Origin: an uncultured Clostridia bacterium
GTDB lineage: Bacteria > Bacillota > Clostridia > Oscillospirales > CAG-382
Direction of reading: 5' to 3'
Length of the DNA: 37,644 bases
NCBI GenBank assembly: GCA_947305675.1
Contig: CAMZED010000003.1
Coordinates: forward strand, 1 to 37,644
In this document: positions 1 to 7,159 of the stretch, in pieces
Layout of the letters: every line of letters begins with the position of its first letter
How positions within the stretch are numbered: position 1 is the stretch's first letter
Made by a program: the position numbers and the translations under genes
The notes under the pieces: generated by a model
Told to the model about the DNA's origin: nothing
Databases searched by the model: none
Seen by the model: only the letters and a program-made list of their open reading frames with translations

Positions 1-12
1 GGAGAAACAACT

Positions 13-699
13 ATGAGGATCTTGAAAAAACTATTCGCTTTAGCCATGGCTTGTGCGGTGCTTGCCGTGTTTGCCGCCTGCGGCACGAGCAAAAACAACG
101 TTTTAAACGACAAAAACAAAAGCGCGGTTTCAGTTTCCGCCGATGCGACGCAAGAAACCTCGGACGGATCGCAGGCGGCGGAACCGTCCGGAGAAAGTTC
201 CTCGCTCCAAACTACCGACGCGCCGGAAGTCGAATACGGAAAAATATACGAAGCTTCCAAAGAAAAGACCGTCCGGCTGCACGTAAGATACGAAGAGGTC
301 GATGTTCCGCAAATGCTGTTTCTTACACGGGAATCTGTCGAAGAATATATCTCCGGCGGCGATTGGGAGCGGTATTTCGTTATCGACGACGCCGCCGGGA
401 AACAGCTCTATGCCGCAGCTTTCGACGCTTTTGACGATGAATTTTTCCGCGATAATTTCCTCACTGTTACTTTTGCAGTCGAGTCAAGCGGATCCAACAC
501 CGTTTCGCTTGCCGGCGGATCGCTCGAACAGGACGGAGTGTTCAAAGTCCACCTTACCCGATATCATCCGTATTGCGGCACTGACGATATGGCATTTTGG
601 TTTGTTTTTGCGGGATTCCCGAAAACGCTCGCACCGGAAAACGGGAGGATCGAAGTCGTTTCGGAAATTATAGAGGAAGAATACAGCGATAACGACTGA
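13..699 (+). CDS. Small lipoprotein of unknown function
   Basis: This encodes a 228-residue predicted lipoprotein. The N-terminus has a basic start, a hydrophobic core and a lipobox ending FAAC with the lipidated cysteine near residue 23, so it should be anchored on the outer face of the membrane. Residues about 24-75 form a low-complexity Ser/Glu/Ala-rich linker. The rest is an acidic globular domain rich in aromatic residues that I do not recognise. A GGAG Shine-Dalgarno at the very start of the window, 8 bases before the ATG, supports the start. The promoter and any upstream partner lie outside the window. It converges on pnp with one shared terminator between them. The lipoprotein call is firm; the function is unknown. 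Confidence 0.8.
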   Translation: MRILKKLFALAMACAVLAVFAACGTSKNNVLNDKNKSAVSVSADATQETSDGSQAAEPSGESSSLQTTDAPEVEYGKIYEASKEKTVRLHVRYEEVDVPQMLFLTRESVEEYISGGDWERYFVIDDAAGKQLYAAAFDAFDDEFFRDNFLTVTFAVESSGSNTVSLAGGSLEQDGVFKVHLTRYHPYCGTDDMAFWFVFAGFPKTLAPENGRIEVVSEIIEEEYSDND

Positions 700-724
700 T
701 TTTTGAGTATTGCAAAACTATAAT

Positions 725-755
725 AAAAATCCCACTCGTGCGGAGCGGGATTTTT
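725..755 (-). terminator. Rho-independent terminator of pnp, possibly bidirectional
   Basis: An inverted repeat with AAAAATCCC / GGGATTTTT outer arms, an inner CTC/GAG stem and a five-base loop lies between two convergent genes. Read as minus-strand RNA, the one irregular position becomes a G-U wobble, whereas on the plus strand it is an A-C mismatch. The hairpin is therefore better formed for pnp. Flanking A and T runs would let it serve the lipoprotein gene as well. Confidence 0.8.
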
Positions 756-770
756 GTTTTACGGGTTTGT

Positions 771-2879
771 TCAGAAGTTTTCGTCGTCAACCACGTCGAG
801 CGCGTCCTTGCGGGAAAGGTTAAGCCTGCCTTTGTCGTCGATCTCGGATACAATGACTTTGATTGTATCGCCGATGGAAACGACGTCTTCGACTTTGGCG
901 ACGCGTTTCTTGTCGAGCTGAGAAATGTGGACAAGACCTTCTTTGCCGGGAGCGATCTCGACAAAGGCGCCGAAGTTCATTATGCGGGTGACGGTGCCGT
1001 AGAAAATTTCGCCGGGTTCGGGATCTTTTGCGATCGCTTCGATGGTTTTAAGCGCTTTGTAGGCGTTGTCTTTGTTGACGGCGGCGATAAATACCGAACC
1101 GTCGTCTTCAATATCGATCTTACAATCGTTGTCAGCGCAGATCTTCTGAATGACTTTGCCGCCGGATCCGATTACTTCGCGGATCTTTTCGGGGTCGATC
1201 TTGGTGCTGATCATCTTGGGCGCGTACTTGGAAACGTCGCTTCTCGGTTCGCTTATGCAGGGGGTAATGATCTCGTCGATGATATAATTTCTGCCCTTGT
1301 GGGTGGTTTCAAGCGCGTTTTTGATTATCGCGGGGGTAAGTCCGTCGATCTTAAGATCCATTTGGATCGAGGTGATGCCCTTCTTGGTGCCGGCGACTTT
1401 AAAGTCCATATCTCCGAAGAAGTCTTCAAGACCCTGAATGTCGATCATGGTGTTCCAGTTTTCGCCTTCGGTGATCAGACCGCAGGAGATACCGGCGACC
1501 GGCGCTTTTATCGGAACGCCGGCGTCCATAAGCGCCAGAGTCGAACCGCAGACCGAAGCCTGCGAGGTGGAACCGTTGGAAGAGACGACTTCGCTGACCA
1601 AACGGATCGCATAGGGAAATTCCTCAACGGAGGGAAGCACCGGAACGAGCGAACGTTCGGCAAGCGCGCCGTGACCGATCTCACGTCTGCCGGGGCTGCG
1701 GGAGGCTTTCGCTTCGCCGACCGAATAACCCGGCATATTGTAATGGTGCATATATCTCTTGGATTCTTCGCCGTCGATACCGTCGAGCAACTGTGCTTCG
1801 CTGACGGGAGCGAGCGTTGCGATGGTTATGACCTGAGTTTGTCCCCTTGTAAACATACCCGAACCGTGGGTGCGGGGAAGAATGCCGACTTCGGCGTTGA
1901 GCGGACGGATCTGATCCATCCTTCTGCCGTCGACGCGCTTCTGTTCGGTAAGGAGCCAATGGCGGACGATCTTCTTCTGAAGTTTATAAAGGCATTCGTC
2001 GATCATGGCTTTGCTGTCGGGATATTCTTCGGCGAGTTCTTCATAAACGCGTTCGTAAATGGGCTGAAGTGCGGCGTCGCGCACACGTTTGTCGTCGGTA
2101 TCGAGTGCGGATTTTACGTCTTCGCCGACAAGCGATTCGATCTTTTCGAACATATCGTGATCGATCTCGAAAGCGGGATATTCAAATTTGGGCTTGCCGA
2201 TCTCGGCACGTATGTCGTTGATAAAATCGGTAATGGGCTTGATGGCTTCGTGAGCCTTCATAATAGCCTCGTACATCGTGTCGTCGTCAACTTCGTTGGC
2301 GCCGGCTTCGATCATAACGACTTTTTCTTTGGTGCCGGCAACGGTAAGTTCAAGATCACTCTTTGCTCGCTGAGCTTCGGTCGGGTTGATAACGATCTTG
2401 CCGTCGACAAGTCCGACAAAAACACCCGCGATCGGACCGTTCCAGGGAATGTTGGAGATCGAAATAGCGATCGAAGCGCCGATCATCGCCGATATCTCGG
2501 GCGAGCAATCGGGGTCGACCGACATAACGGTAAGCGAAATAACCACGTCGTTCCTGAGATCTTTCGGGAACAGGGGACGGATCGGTCTGTCGATCACGCG
2601 GGAGGCAAGTATCGCGTGTTCGGTAGGTCTGCCTTCGCGGCGGTTCCAGCTTCCCGGGATCTTTCCGGCGGCATAAAGCCTTTCTTCATAATCGACGGAA
2701 AGGGGAAGGAAGTCAATCCCGTCTCTCGGGGCGGCGGACATTGTCGCGTTGGCGAGCACGGCAGTTTCACCGTAACGGACCAGGCAGGAACCGCCGGCGA
2801 GCTGCGCCATTTTGCCGGTTTCGATGACCAGAGGTCTGCCGGCGAGTTCGTAATGGAAAGTTTTGAAATTCTCGAACAT
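771..2879 (-). CDS. pnp: Polyribonucleotide nucleotidyltransferase (PNPase)
   Basis: PNPase is a trimeric 3'-5' exoribonuclease that uses phosphate to degrade RNA and can also add 3' tails. At 702 residues it has the usual bacterial length and domain order: first RNase PH core (about 10-145), helical linker, second RNase PH core (about 310-450), KH (about 555-610) and S1 (about 620-690). Visible signatures are SNGSTSQASVCGS and the DIQGLEDFFGDMDFK stretch with the catalytic acidic residues in the second core, IREVIGSGGKVIQ in KH, and GTVTRIMNFGAFVE in S1. The ATG follows an AAGAAAGGA Shine-Dalgarno. It lies downstream of rpsO, as in many bacteria. Its leader holds a 25-bp hairpin, described separately, which suggests control at the RNA level. 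Confidence 0.98.
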   Translation of the reverse strand: MFENFKTFHYELAGRPLVIETGKMAQLAGGSCLVRYGETAVLANATMSAAPRDGIDFLPLSVDYEERLYAAGKIPGSWNRREGRPTEHAILASRVIDRPIRPLFPKDLRNDVVISLTVMSVDPDCSPEISAMIGASIAISISNIPWNGPIAGVFVGLVDGKIVINPTEAQRAKSDLELTVAGTKEKVVMIEAGANEVDDDTMYEAIMKAHEAIKPITDFINDIRAEIGKPKFEYPAFEIDHDMFEKIESLVGEDVKSALDTDDKRVRDAALQPIYERVYEELAEEYPDSKAMIDECLYKLQKKIVRHWLLTEQKRVDGRRMDQIRPLNAEVGILPRTHGSGMFTRGQTQVITIATLAPVSEAQLLDGIDGEESKRYMHHYNMPGYSVGEAKASRSPGRREIGHGALAERSLVPVLPSVEEFPYAIRLVSEVVSSNGSTSQASVCGSTLALMDAGVPIKAPVAGISCGLITEGENWNTMIDIQGLEDFFGDMDFKVAGTKKGITSIQMDLKIDGLTPAIIKNALETTHKGRNYIIDEIITPCISEPRSDVSKYAPKMISTKIDPEKIREVIGSGGKVIQKICADNDCKIDIEDDGSVFIAAVNKDNAYKALKTIEAIAKDPEPGEIFYGTVTRIMNFGAFVEIAPGKEGLVHISQLDKKRVAKVEDVVSIGDTIKVIVSEIDDKGRLNLSRKDALDVVDDENF

Positions 2880-2925
2880 TTTGTTTTTCCTTTCTTGTTT
2901 TATATCAAGGAAGGACCCCGAGCAA

Positions 2926-2981
2926 GTTTAACACTTAACTTCACTTCGGATAAAACTCCGAAAAAAAGTTAACTGCTAAAC
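2926..2981 (-). promoter_or_regulatory. Long double-stranded hairpin in the pnp 5' leader
   Basis: Two 25-base arms (2957-2981 and 2926-2950) enclose a 6-base loop. As minus-strand RNA, 23 of 25 positions pair (three as G-U) with only one G-G and one U-U mismatch. As plus-strand RNA the three wobbles become A-C mismatches, so the fold favours the pnp transcript. It sits about 45 bases upstream of the pnp start. In E. coli a comparable leader duplex is cut by RNase III and then acted on by PNPase for autoregulation. That the same happens here is inference. Confidence 0.75.
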
Positions 2982-3020
2982 CACCCGAATCCCTTCCGTT
3001 TGCGGCGTTAAGCAACAAGA

Positions 3021-3044
3021 GGGCTGCCGGTTTTGCGACAGCCC
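3021..3044 (-). terminator. Hairpin after rpsO, partial terminator or attenuator
   Basis: In minus-strand RNA GGGCTGTCG pairs with CGGCAGCCC (nine pairs, one G-U) around a CAAAAC loop, followed by TCTTGTTGCTT. It lies just after the rpsO stop codon. The T run is imperfect, so it is more likely a leaky terminator or a 3'-end stabiliser that lets some transcription continue into pnp, the arrangement known from E. coli rpsO-pnp. Confidence 0.65.
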
Positions 3045-3057
3045 CTTGCACTATTGC

Positions 3058-3324
3058 TTACTTTCTTATGCCGAGGCGTTCGATGACCGAGCGGTAACGT
3101 TCGATATCGTTCTTCTGAAGATAGTTGAGGAACTTTCTTCTTTTACCGATCATCTGCTGCATACCTCTGCGGGAGTGGTTATCCTTGGGGTTGTTTTTAA
3201 GATGCTCGGTAAGTTCGGAAATACGCTTCGAAAGAATGGCGATCTGTACTTCGGGAGAACCGGTGTCGCCTTCGTGTACTGCGTAGTCTTTGATGAGCTG
3301 CTGTTTGGTCTCTTTTGCGATCAT
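3058..3324 (-). CDS. rpsO: 30S ribosomal protein S15
   Basis: This encodes the 88-residue S15 protein, a primary 16S rRNA binder of the small-subunit platform. The sequence carries the family signatures: TGSPEVQIAILSKRI, the HxxDNHSRRG-type stretch (NPKDNHSRRGMQQM) and a KRRKFLNYL segment. The open frame extends much further upstream, but the true start is the ATG at 3324. S15 begins there (MIAKETKQQL) and a GAAAGGTG Shine-Dalgarno precedes it. A good promoter lies about 130 bases upstream, leaving a structured leader of about 120 bases. pnp follows downstream, as in many genomes. Confidence 0.98.
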   Translation of the reverse strand: MIAKETKQQLIKDYAVHEGDTGSPEVQIAILSKRISELTEHLKNNPKDNHSRRGMQQMIGKRRKFLNYLQKNDIERYRSVIERLGIRK

Positions 3325-3444
3325 GGTTTTTTCACCTTTCAAAAAATATTTTCCGGGGCAAACCGTGCAAACGGTTCGGTGAACGCGGGCGATGCGCCCG
3401 CAGATCCGTAAACTCGGCAAACCCCACAGCGGTTTTCCGCATTC
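3325..3444 (-). promoter_or_regulatory. Structured rpsO leader, candidate S15 autoregulatory RNA
   Basis: The stretch between the predicted rpsO transcription start and its ATG contains several hairpins in tandem. They are a GCGG/CCGC tetraloop stem (3429-3440), a 7-bp GC stem with a 3-base loop (3385-3401) and an AACCGT/ACGGTT stem (3361-3376). S15 is known in several bacterial lineages to bind its own leader and repress translation, and this spacing would suit a multi-branched S15 site. I have not matched it to a specific leader family. Confidence 0.4.
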
Positions 3445-3450
3445 CACATT

Positions 3451-3479
3451 ACTGTACCACATAAAATTCAATTTGTAAA
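3451..3479 (-). promoter_or_regulatory. rpsO promoter, sigma-A type
   Basis: On the minus strand a TTTACA -35 (3474-3479) and a TACAGT -10 (3451-3456) are separated by exactly 17 bases. Placement about 130 bases upstream of rpsO and the AT-rich flank support it as the promoter of the rpsO-pnp unit. Confidence 0.7.
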
Positions 3480-3484
3480 GGGTT

Positions 3485-3667
3485 TTAACATATTTTTTTG
3501 CTGTTTTTTTGTATAAACAAGTAAATTCCCAAAGAAAACTCAACATCGGGATCTGCTGTCGTGAGCGGGTCGTAAAATCCGATGCTTCGGCCGTTGCTCA
3601 AAACCGTAAACATTTGCAAATGTTCGCCGCCATCTCCGATAAAGCTTAAGTTTTGAATGAATTCCAC
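3485..3667 (-). CDS. Doubtful small open frame, possible remnant or repeat
   Basis: A 60-codon frame starting at a GTG reads as a plausible peptide (for example IGDGGEHLQMF and LGIYLFIQK). The frame stays open further upstream, to about 3755, but without an ATG. No Shine-Dalgarno precedes the GTG, no promoter is visible, and the 3' end runs close to the rpsO promoter. It could be a decayed gene or an interspersed repeat unit. I assign no function. Together with the flanking promoters this is all I see in the 3325-3828 stretch between firm genes. Confidence 0.2.
   Translation of the reverse strand: MEFIQNLSFIGDGGEHLQMFTVLSNGRSIGFYDPLTTADPDVEFSLGIYLFIQKNSKKIC
3609..3624. repeat. 16-bp perfect palindrome
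   Basis: AACATTTGCAAATGTT is its own reverse complement over 16 bases. It lies about 130 bases upstream of both the rpsO and glycogen -35 boxes. It could bind a dimeric regulator, or it may be part of a repeat or remnant. Confidence 0.5.
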
Positions 3668-3746
3668 AAATTCAGTACATCTGTTGAATCCGACGTTGAA
3701 TTCAGAACGGGAGTTTGCGATTTGTAAATAAAACTTGAAATATAAC

Positions 3747-3775
3747 TTGATTTTAACCGTTTATAATGATATTAT
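3747..3775 (+). promoter_or_regulatory. Glycogen operon promoter, sigma-A type
   Basis: TTGATT (3747-3752) and TATTAT (3770-3775) are separated by 17 bases. Transcription would begin near 3782, upstream of the small membrane protein gene at 3829. The ATG near 3767 lies upstream of this start, so the shorter form of the first protein is favoured. No other comparably good promoter precedes glgB. Confidence 0.7.
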
Positions 3776-3781
3776 ATACGG
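3757..3781. promoter_or_regulatory. Operator-like palindrome over the glycogen -10 box
   Basis: CCGTTTATA and TATATACGG form an inverted repeat matching at 8 of 9 half-site positions around a 7-base centre. The repeat straddles the -10 element (3770-3775) and ends at the predicted start site. This is a typical position for a repressor operator. No regulator is identified. Confidence 0.45.
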
Positions 3782-3828
3782 TGATAACATATGCAAAAAA
3801 CATAAACTGTGCATCGGGTCGTGCGGCA

Positions 3829-4026
3829 ATGAATATAAAACTTGCGTCTGAAAAGAAAAAAGAATACATTATACAAGCGGTATCCGCGCTTGTTCTCGCG
3901 GCCATCACCGCGCTGCTCATAGCAGTCGCGGCGCACGGCGGTTTTTACGGAAGCGAGGCTTCCGAGGCGTTCGATACCGTTTACGGTTACGACGGGGAAG
4001 GATCTTCCGACGCCGTATATGATTGA
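3829..4026 (+). CDS. Single-pass small membrane protein leading the glycogen operon
   Basis: This is a 65-residue protein starting at ATG 3829. A lysine-rich N-terminus (ASEKKKEY) is followed by one hydrophobic segment at about residues 14-36 and an acidic Tyr/Asp/Gly-rich tail. The predicted orientation is N-terminus inside and acidic tail outside. It is the first gene after the promoter and ends 17 bases before glgB, so it should be co-transcribed with the glycogen genes. An upstream in-frame ATG near 3767 is rejected because it precedes the predicted transcription start. I do not recognise the family. The Shine-Dalgarno is weak, which lowers confidence. Confidence 0.55.
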   Translation: MNIKLASEKKKEYIIQAVSALVLAAITALLIAVAAHGGFYGSEASEAFDTVYGYDGEGSSDAVYD

Positions 4027-4043
4027 CAGCGAGGGGTGTTGGT

Positions 4044-5948
4044 ATGCCGTTGAACAAAGATTTCTCTCTGCACGACGACTTTGCCGAATATCTTTTCGGC
4101 GTCGGTGAAAACTACAAAGCTCAGGAATATCTCGGAGCGCACCGTGTGGGCGAACACTCTTTTGTGTTCCGCGTTTGGGCTCCCAACGCCGACAAAGTCT
4201 ATCTTTGCGGCGATTTTAACGGATGGGGCGCCGATATACCCATGCACCGGTCGGAATCGGGCATTTGGGCGGTTTTGTTCGAAAACGCCGGGTTCGGCAC
4301 TGGATCGCGGTATAAATTCCTTATCGAACGCGACGGGAGACGGTTTTATAAATCCGATCCCTACGCGTTCAGTTCGGAGATCCCCGCCGGCGGTTCGAGC
4401 CGTTTTGCCGAACCGTCGTTCGATTGGAACGACAAAGCGCATATGGATTCGATAAAAGACAACGCGCCGTATTTCCTGCGCGACGAAATGCCGCCGAAGC
4501 CGATGAACATCTATGAAGTCCATCTGGGATCCTGGCGCCGCCATTGGGACGGTTCGTTCCTTTCGTATTACGAAGCGGCGGATCAGCTTGCCGATTACGC
4601 CGTCGGGATGGGCTACACCCACGTCGAACTGCTTCCCGTCGCCGAGCATCCGCTCGACGCAAGCTGGGGCTATCAGGTCTGCGGCTATTATGCGCCTACT
4701 TCCCGTTTCGGACCGCCGGAAGGGTTTATGTATCTTGTCGACCGACTTCACCGAAGCGGTATAGGCGTTATCCTTGACTGGGTGCCCGCCCATTTTCCCA
4801 AAGACGAACACGGGCTTTTTGAGTTCGACGGCGGACCGCTTTACGAATATTCCGGCAGAAGGAAGGAACACCCTTCCTGGGGGACCCGTTGTTTCGACGT
4901 CGCGCGCAATCAGGTTCGATCCTTCCTTATCTCAAACGCGCTTTACTGGCTCGGTGAATACCACGTCGACGGTTTGCGCGTCGACGCCGTCGCTTCGATG
5001 CTTTACCTCGATTTCGACCGCGGACCCGGCGAATGGGATCCCAACCCCGACGGCGGAAATATCGATTACGGCGCGGTGGAATTCTTTAAAAAACTGAACG
5101 CCGCCGTTACAAAATATTACCCCGACCGCTTCACCGTCGCCGAGGAATCCACCGCGTTTCCCGACGTAACAAAGAAACACGGGCTGGGGTTCAACCTGAA
5201 ATGGAATATGGGCTGGATGCACGACACGCTCGATTATGTATCGGCTCATCCGCTGGCGCGCGCCGAAGAACATTGGAAGCTCAGCTTCGGGCTTTCGTAT
5301 GCCTTCAGCGAAAACTACGTGCTTGCGATCTCTCACGATGAAGTTGTCCATTGCAAAAAGAGTCTGCTGGATAAATGCGCCGGCAGATACAACGCGAAAT
5401 TTGCCAACCTGCGCGCCTATCTCGCGTTTATGATTACCCACCCGGGAAAGAATCTGCTGTTTATGGGAGCCGAGCTCGGGCAGTTTTCCGAATGGAAGTT
5501 CGCTTCGCAGCTCGAATGGTTCCTGCTCGATAACGAAAAGCATTATAAACTCCACCGGTTCGTCGCTGAGCTCAACGCGTTTTATAAAAACAGCCCCGAA
5601 CTTTACGCCATGGAATGCAAACCGGAAGGTTTCCGCTGGATCTTTGCCGATAACGCGATCGACAACGTGATCGCCTACGAGCGTATTGCTCCCGACGGCA
5701 AAAAGATGACAGTCGCCGTCAATTTTTCCGGGCTGGACAGATATGATTACGAGATCCCCGTCGGAGAAGACGGAAGTTTTAAAGAAATATTCAATACGGA
5801 TGAGATTCGCTACGGCGGATTCGGGTTTGTGAACGAAGGCGTTCTGACCGCGTTCGAAAGCGGTTTCGGCGGAAAACGCATAAGAGTGAAACTTCCCGCG
5901 TTCGGCGCTGTAATATTCCAAAAGGAAATTAAGGAGAAAGCGAAATGA
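4044..5948 (+). CDS. glgB: 1,4-alpha-glucan branching enzyme
   Basis: GlgB cuts an alpha-1,4 chain and re-attaches it through an alpha-1,6 bond, creating glycogen branches. The 634 residues show an N-terminal CBM48-type domain (HSFVFRVWAPNADKVYLCGDF), then the GH13 barrel with VILDWVPAHFPKDEHGL, the nucleophile motif GLRVDAV (Asp about 314), AEEST with the acid/base Glu (about 367) and ISHDEVVH. A beta-sandwich follows at the C-terminus. A TTG start 21 bases earlier is possible, but ATG 4044 follows a GAGGGGTG Shine-Dalgarno and begins with the usual MPLNKDF-like residues. The gene overlaps glgC by 4 bases (ATGA), indicating translational coupling. Confidence 0.97.
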   Translation: MPLNKDFSLHDDFAEYLFGVGENYKAQEYLGAHRVGEHSFVFRVWAPNADKVYLCGDFNGWGADIPMHRSESGIWAVLFENAGFGTGSRYKFLIERDGRRFYKSDPYAFSSEIPAGGSSRFAEPSFDWNDKAHMDSIKDNAPYFLRDEMPPKPMNIYEVHLGSWRRHWDGSFLSYYEAADQLADYAVGMGYTHVELLPVAEHPLDASWGYQVCGYYAPTSRFGPPEGFMYLVDRLHRSGIGVILDWVPAHFPKDEHGLFEFDGGPLYEYSGRRKEHPSWGTRCFDVARNQVRSFLISNALYWLGEYHVDGLRVDAVASMLYLDFDRGPGEWDPNPDGGNIDYGAVEFFKKLNAAVTKYYPDRFTVAEESTAFPDVTKKHGLGFNLKWNMGWMHDTLDYVSAHPLARAEEHWKLSFGLSYAFSENYVLAISHDEVVHCKKSLLDKCAGRYNAKFANLRAYLAFMITHPGKNLLFMGAELGQFSEWKFASQLEWFLLDNEKHYKLHRFVAELNAFYKNSPELYAMECKPEGFRWIFADNAIDNVIAYERIAPDGKKMTVAVNFSGLDRYDYEIPVGEDGSFKEIFNTDEIRYGGFGFVNEGVLTAFESGFGGKRIRVKLPAFGAVIFQKEIKEKAK

Positions 5949-7156
5949 TCAAGAAAAAAGAAACCGTCGCAATGCTTTTGGCGGGCGGGCAGGGAAGCAG
6001 GCTCCATCTGCTCACCGAACGCACCGCAAAACCCGCGGTGACGTTCGGCGGAAAATACCGTATTATCGATTTTCCCCTGTCGAACTGCATCAATTCCGGC
6101 ATCGATACCGTCGGCGTGCTTACTCAGTATCAGCCTCTTGCGCTCAACGAATACATCGGCAACGGACAGCCCTGGGATCTTGACCGTACCTACGGCGGAG
6201 TGACGCTGCTCCCGCCTTACCAGATGAACAAACGCGCCGACTGGTATAAAGGCACCGCCAACGCTATCTATCAGAACCTTCAGTTTATCGACAAATTCGA
6301 TCCTGATTACGTCGTGATCCTTTCGGGCGACCATATTTACAAAATGGATTATCACGATATGGTCGAAGCCCACCGCCGCACCGGGGCGGATTGCACCATC
6401 GCGGTGTTCGAAGTGCCGCTGAGCGAGGCTTCGCGGTTCGGCATAATGACGCTTGACGGCGATATGCGCGTGACCGAGTTCACCGAAAAGCCCGCTCAGC
6501 CGAAAAGCACCATGGCTTCGATGGGCGTGTATGTGTTCAGCCGCGATAAACTCGCCAAATACCTCGAAGCCGACGAGGCCGACGAAACAAGTCAGAAGGA
6601 CTTCGGCAAAAACGTCATCCCCGCGATGCTCGCGGCGGGCGAAAAACTTTACGCTTACAAATTCAACGGATACTGGAAAGACGTCGGAACGATCCAAAGC
6701 CTTTGGGAGTCTAATATGGACCTGCTCGGCGAACGCCCGGTGCTTACCCTGCGCGACCTGAACTGGCGCATCTCCTCCCGTAACGAGGCGATGCCTCCGC
6801 ATTACGTCGGCTACGAAGCGACAATAAACAATTCGATCGTTACCGAAGGCTGCGAGATCTACGGCACGGTCGAGAATTCGGTGCTTTCGGCGGGCGTTAT
6901 CGTCGAACGCGGAGCGGTCGTGCGCGACAGTGTTATTTTCGGCAACGTGACCGTAAAATCCGATTCCGAGATCAATTATTCGCTCATCGATTCCGGCACG
7001 GTGATCGGAAAGAGCGCGACTGTCGGCAAAGAAATGGCACTTGCAAAAGGGATAACCCTTGTCGGCGGCGGGCTTACCGTTCCCGACGGAGCCACAGTCC
7101 CCGACAGAGCGATCTGCGGCGCTGATATGATAAAAGAACTGGCGAAGGGGGTATAA
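5945..7156 (+). CDS. glgC: Glucose-1-phosphate adenylyltransferase, catalytic subunit
   Basis: GlgC makes ADP-glucose from glucose-1-phosphate and ATP, the committed step of bacterial glycogen synthesis. The 403 residues begin with the nucleotidyltransferase signature LAGGQGSRL followed by KPAVTFGGKYRIIDFPLSNC, then WYKGTANAIYQN and VVILSGDHIYKMDY with the metal-binding Asp. GRFG-type (SRFGIM) and EKP motifs are also visible. The last 110 residues form a left-handed beta-helix of hexapeptide repeats. It is coupled to glgB by a 4-base overlap and followed after 3 bases by glgD, its non-catalytic partner. All usual catalytic motifs are present. Confidence 0.97.
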   Translation: MIKKKETVAMLLAGGQGSRLHLLTERTAKPAVTFGGKYRIIDFPLSNCINSGIDTVGVLTQYQPLALNEYIGNGQPWDLDRTYGGVTLLPPYQMNKRADWYKGTANAIYQNLQFIDKFDPDYVVILSGDHIYKMDYHDMVEAHRRTGADCTIAVFEVPLSEASRFGIMTLDGDMRVTEFTEKPAQPKSTMASMGVYVFSRDKLAKYLEADEADETSQKDFGKNVIPAMLAAGEKLYAYKFNGYWKDVGTIQSLWESNMDLLGERPVLTLRDLNWRISSRNEAMPPHYVGYEATINNSIVTEGCEIYGTVENSVLSAGVIVERGAVVRDSVIFGNVTVKSDSEINYSLIDSGTVIGKSATVGKEMALAKGITLVGGGLTVPDGATVPDRAICGADMIKELAKGV

Positions 7157-7159
7157 ACG

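Noticed and set aside
738..2972. A 744-codon open frame on the plus strand across pnp
   Set aside because: It is the antisense shadow of PNPase: the minus-strand frame has all family motifs, while this one is compositionally odd and has no ribosome site.
3987..6802. Minus-strand open frames opposite glgB and glgC
   Set aside because: The opposite strand carries full-length enzymes with catalytic motifs; the frames on this strand look like noise.
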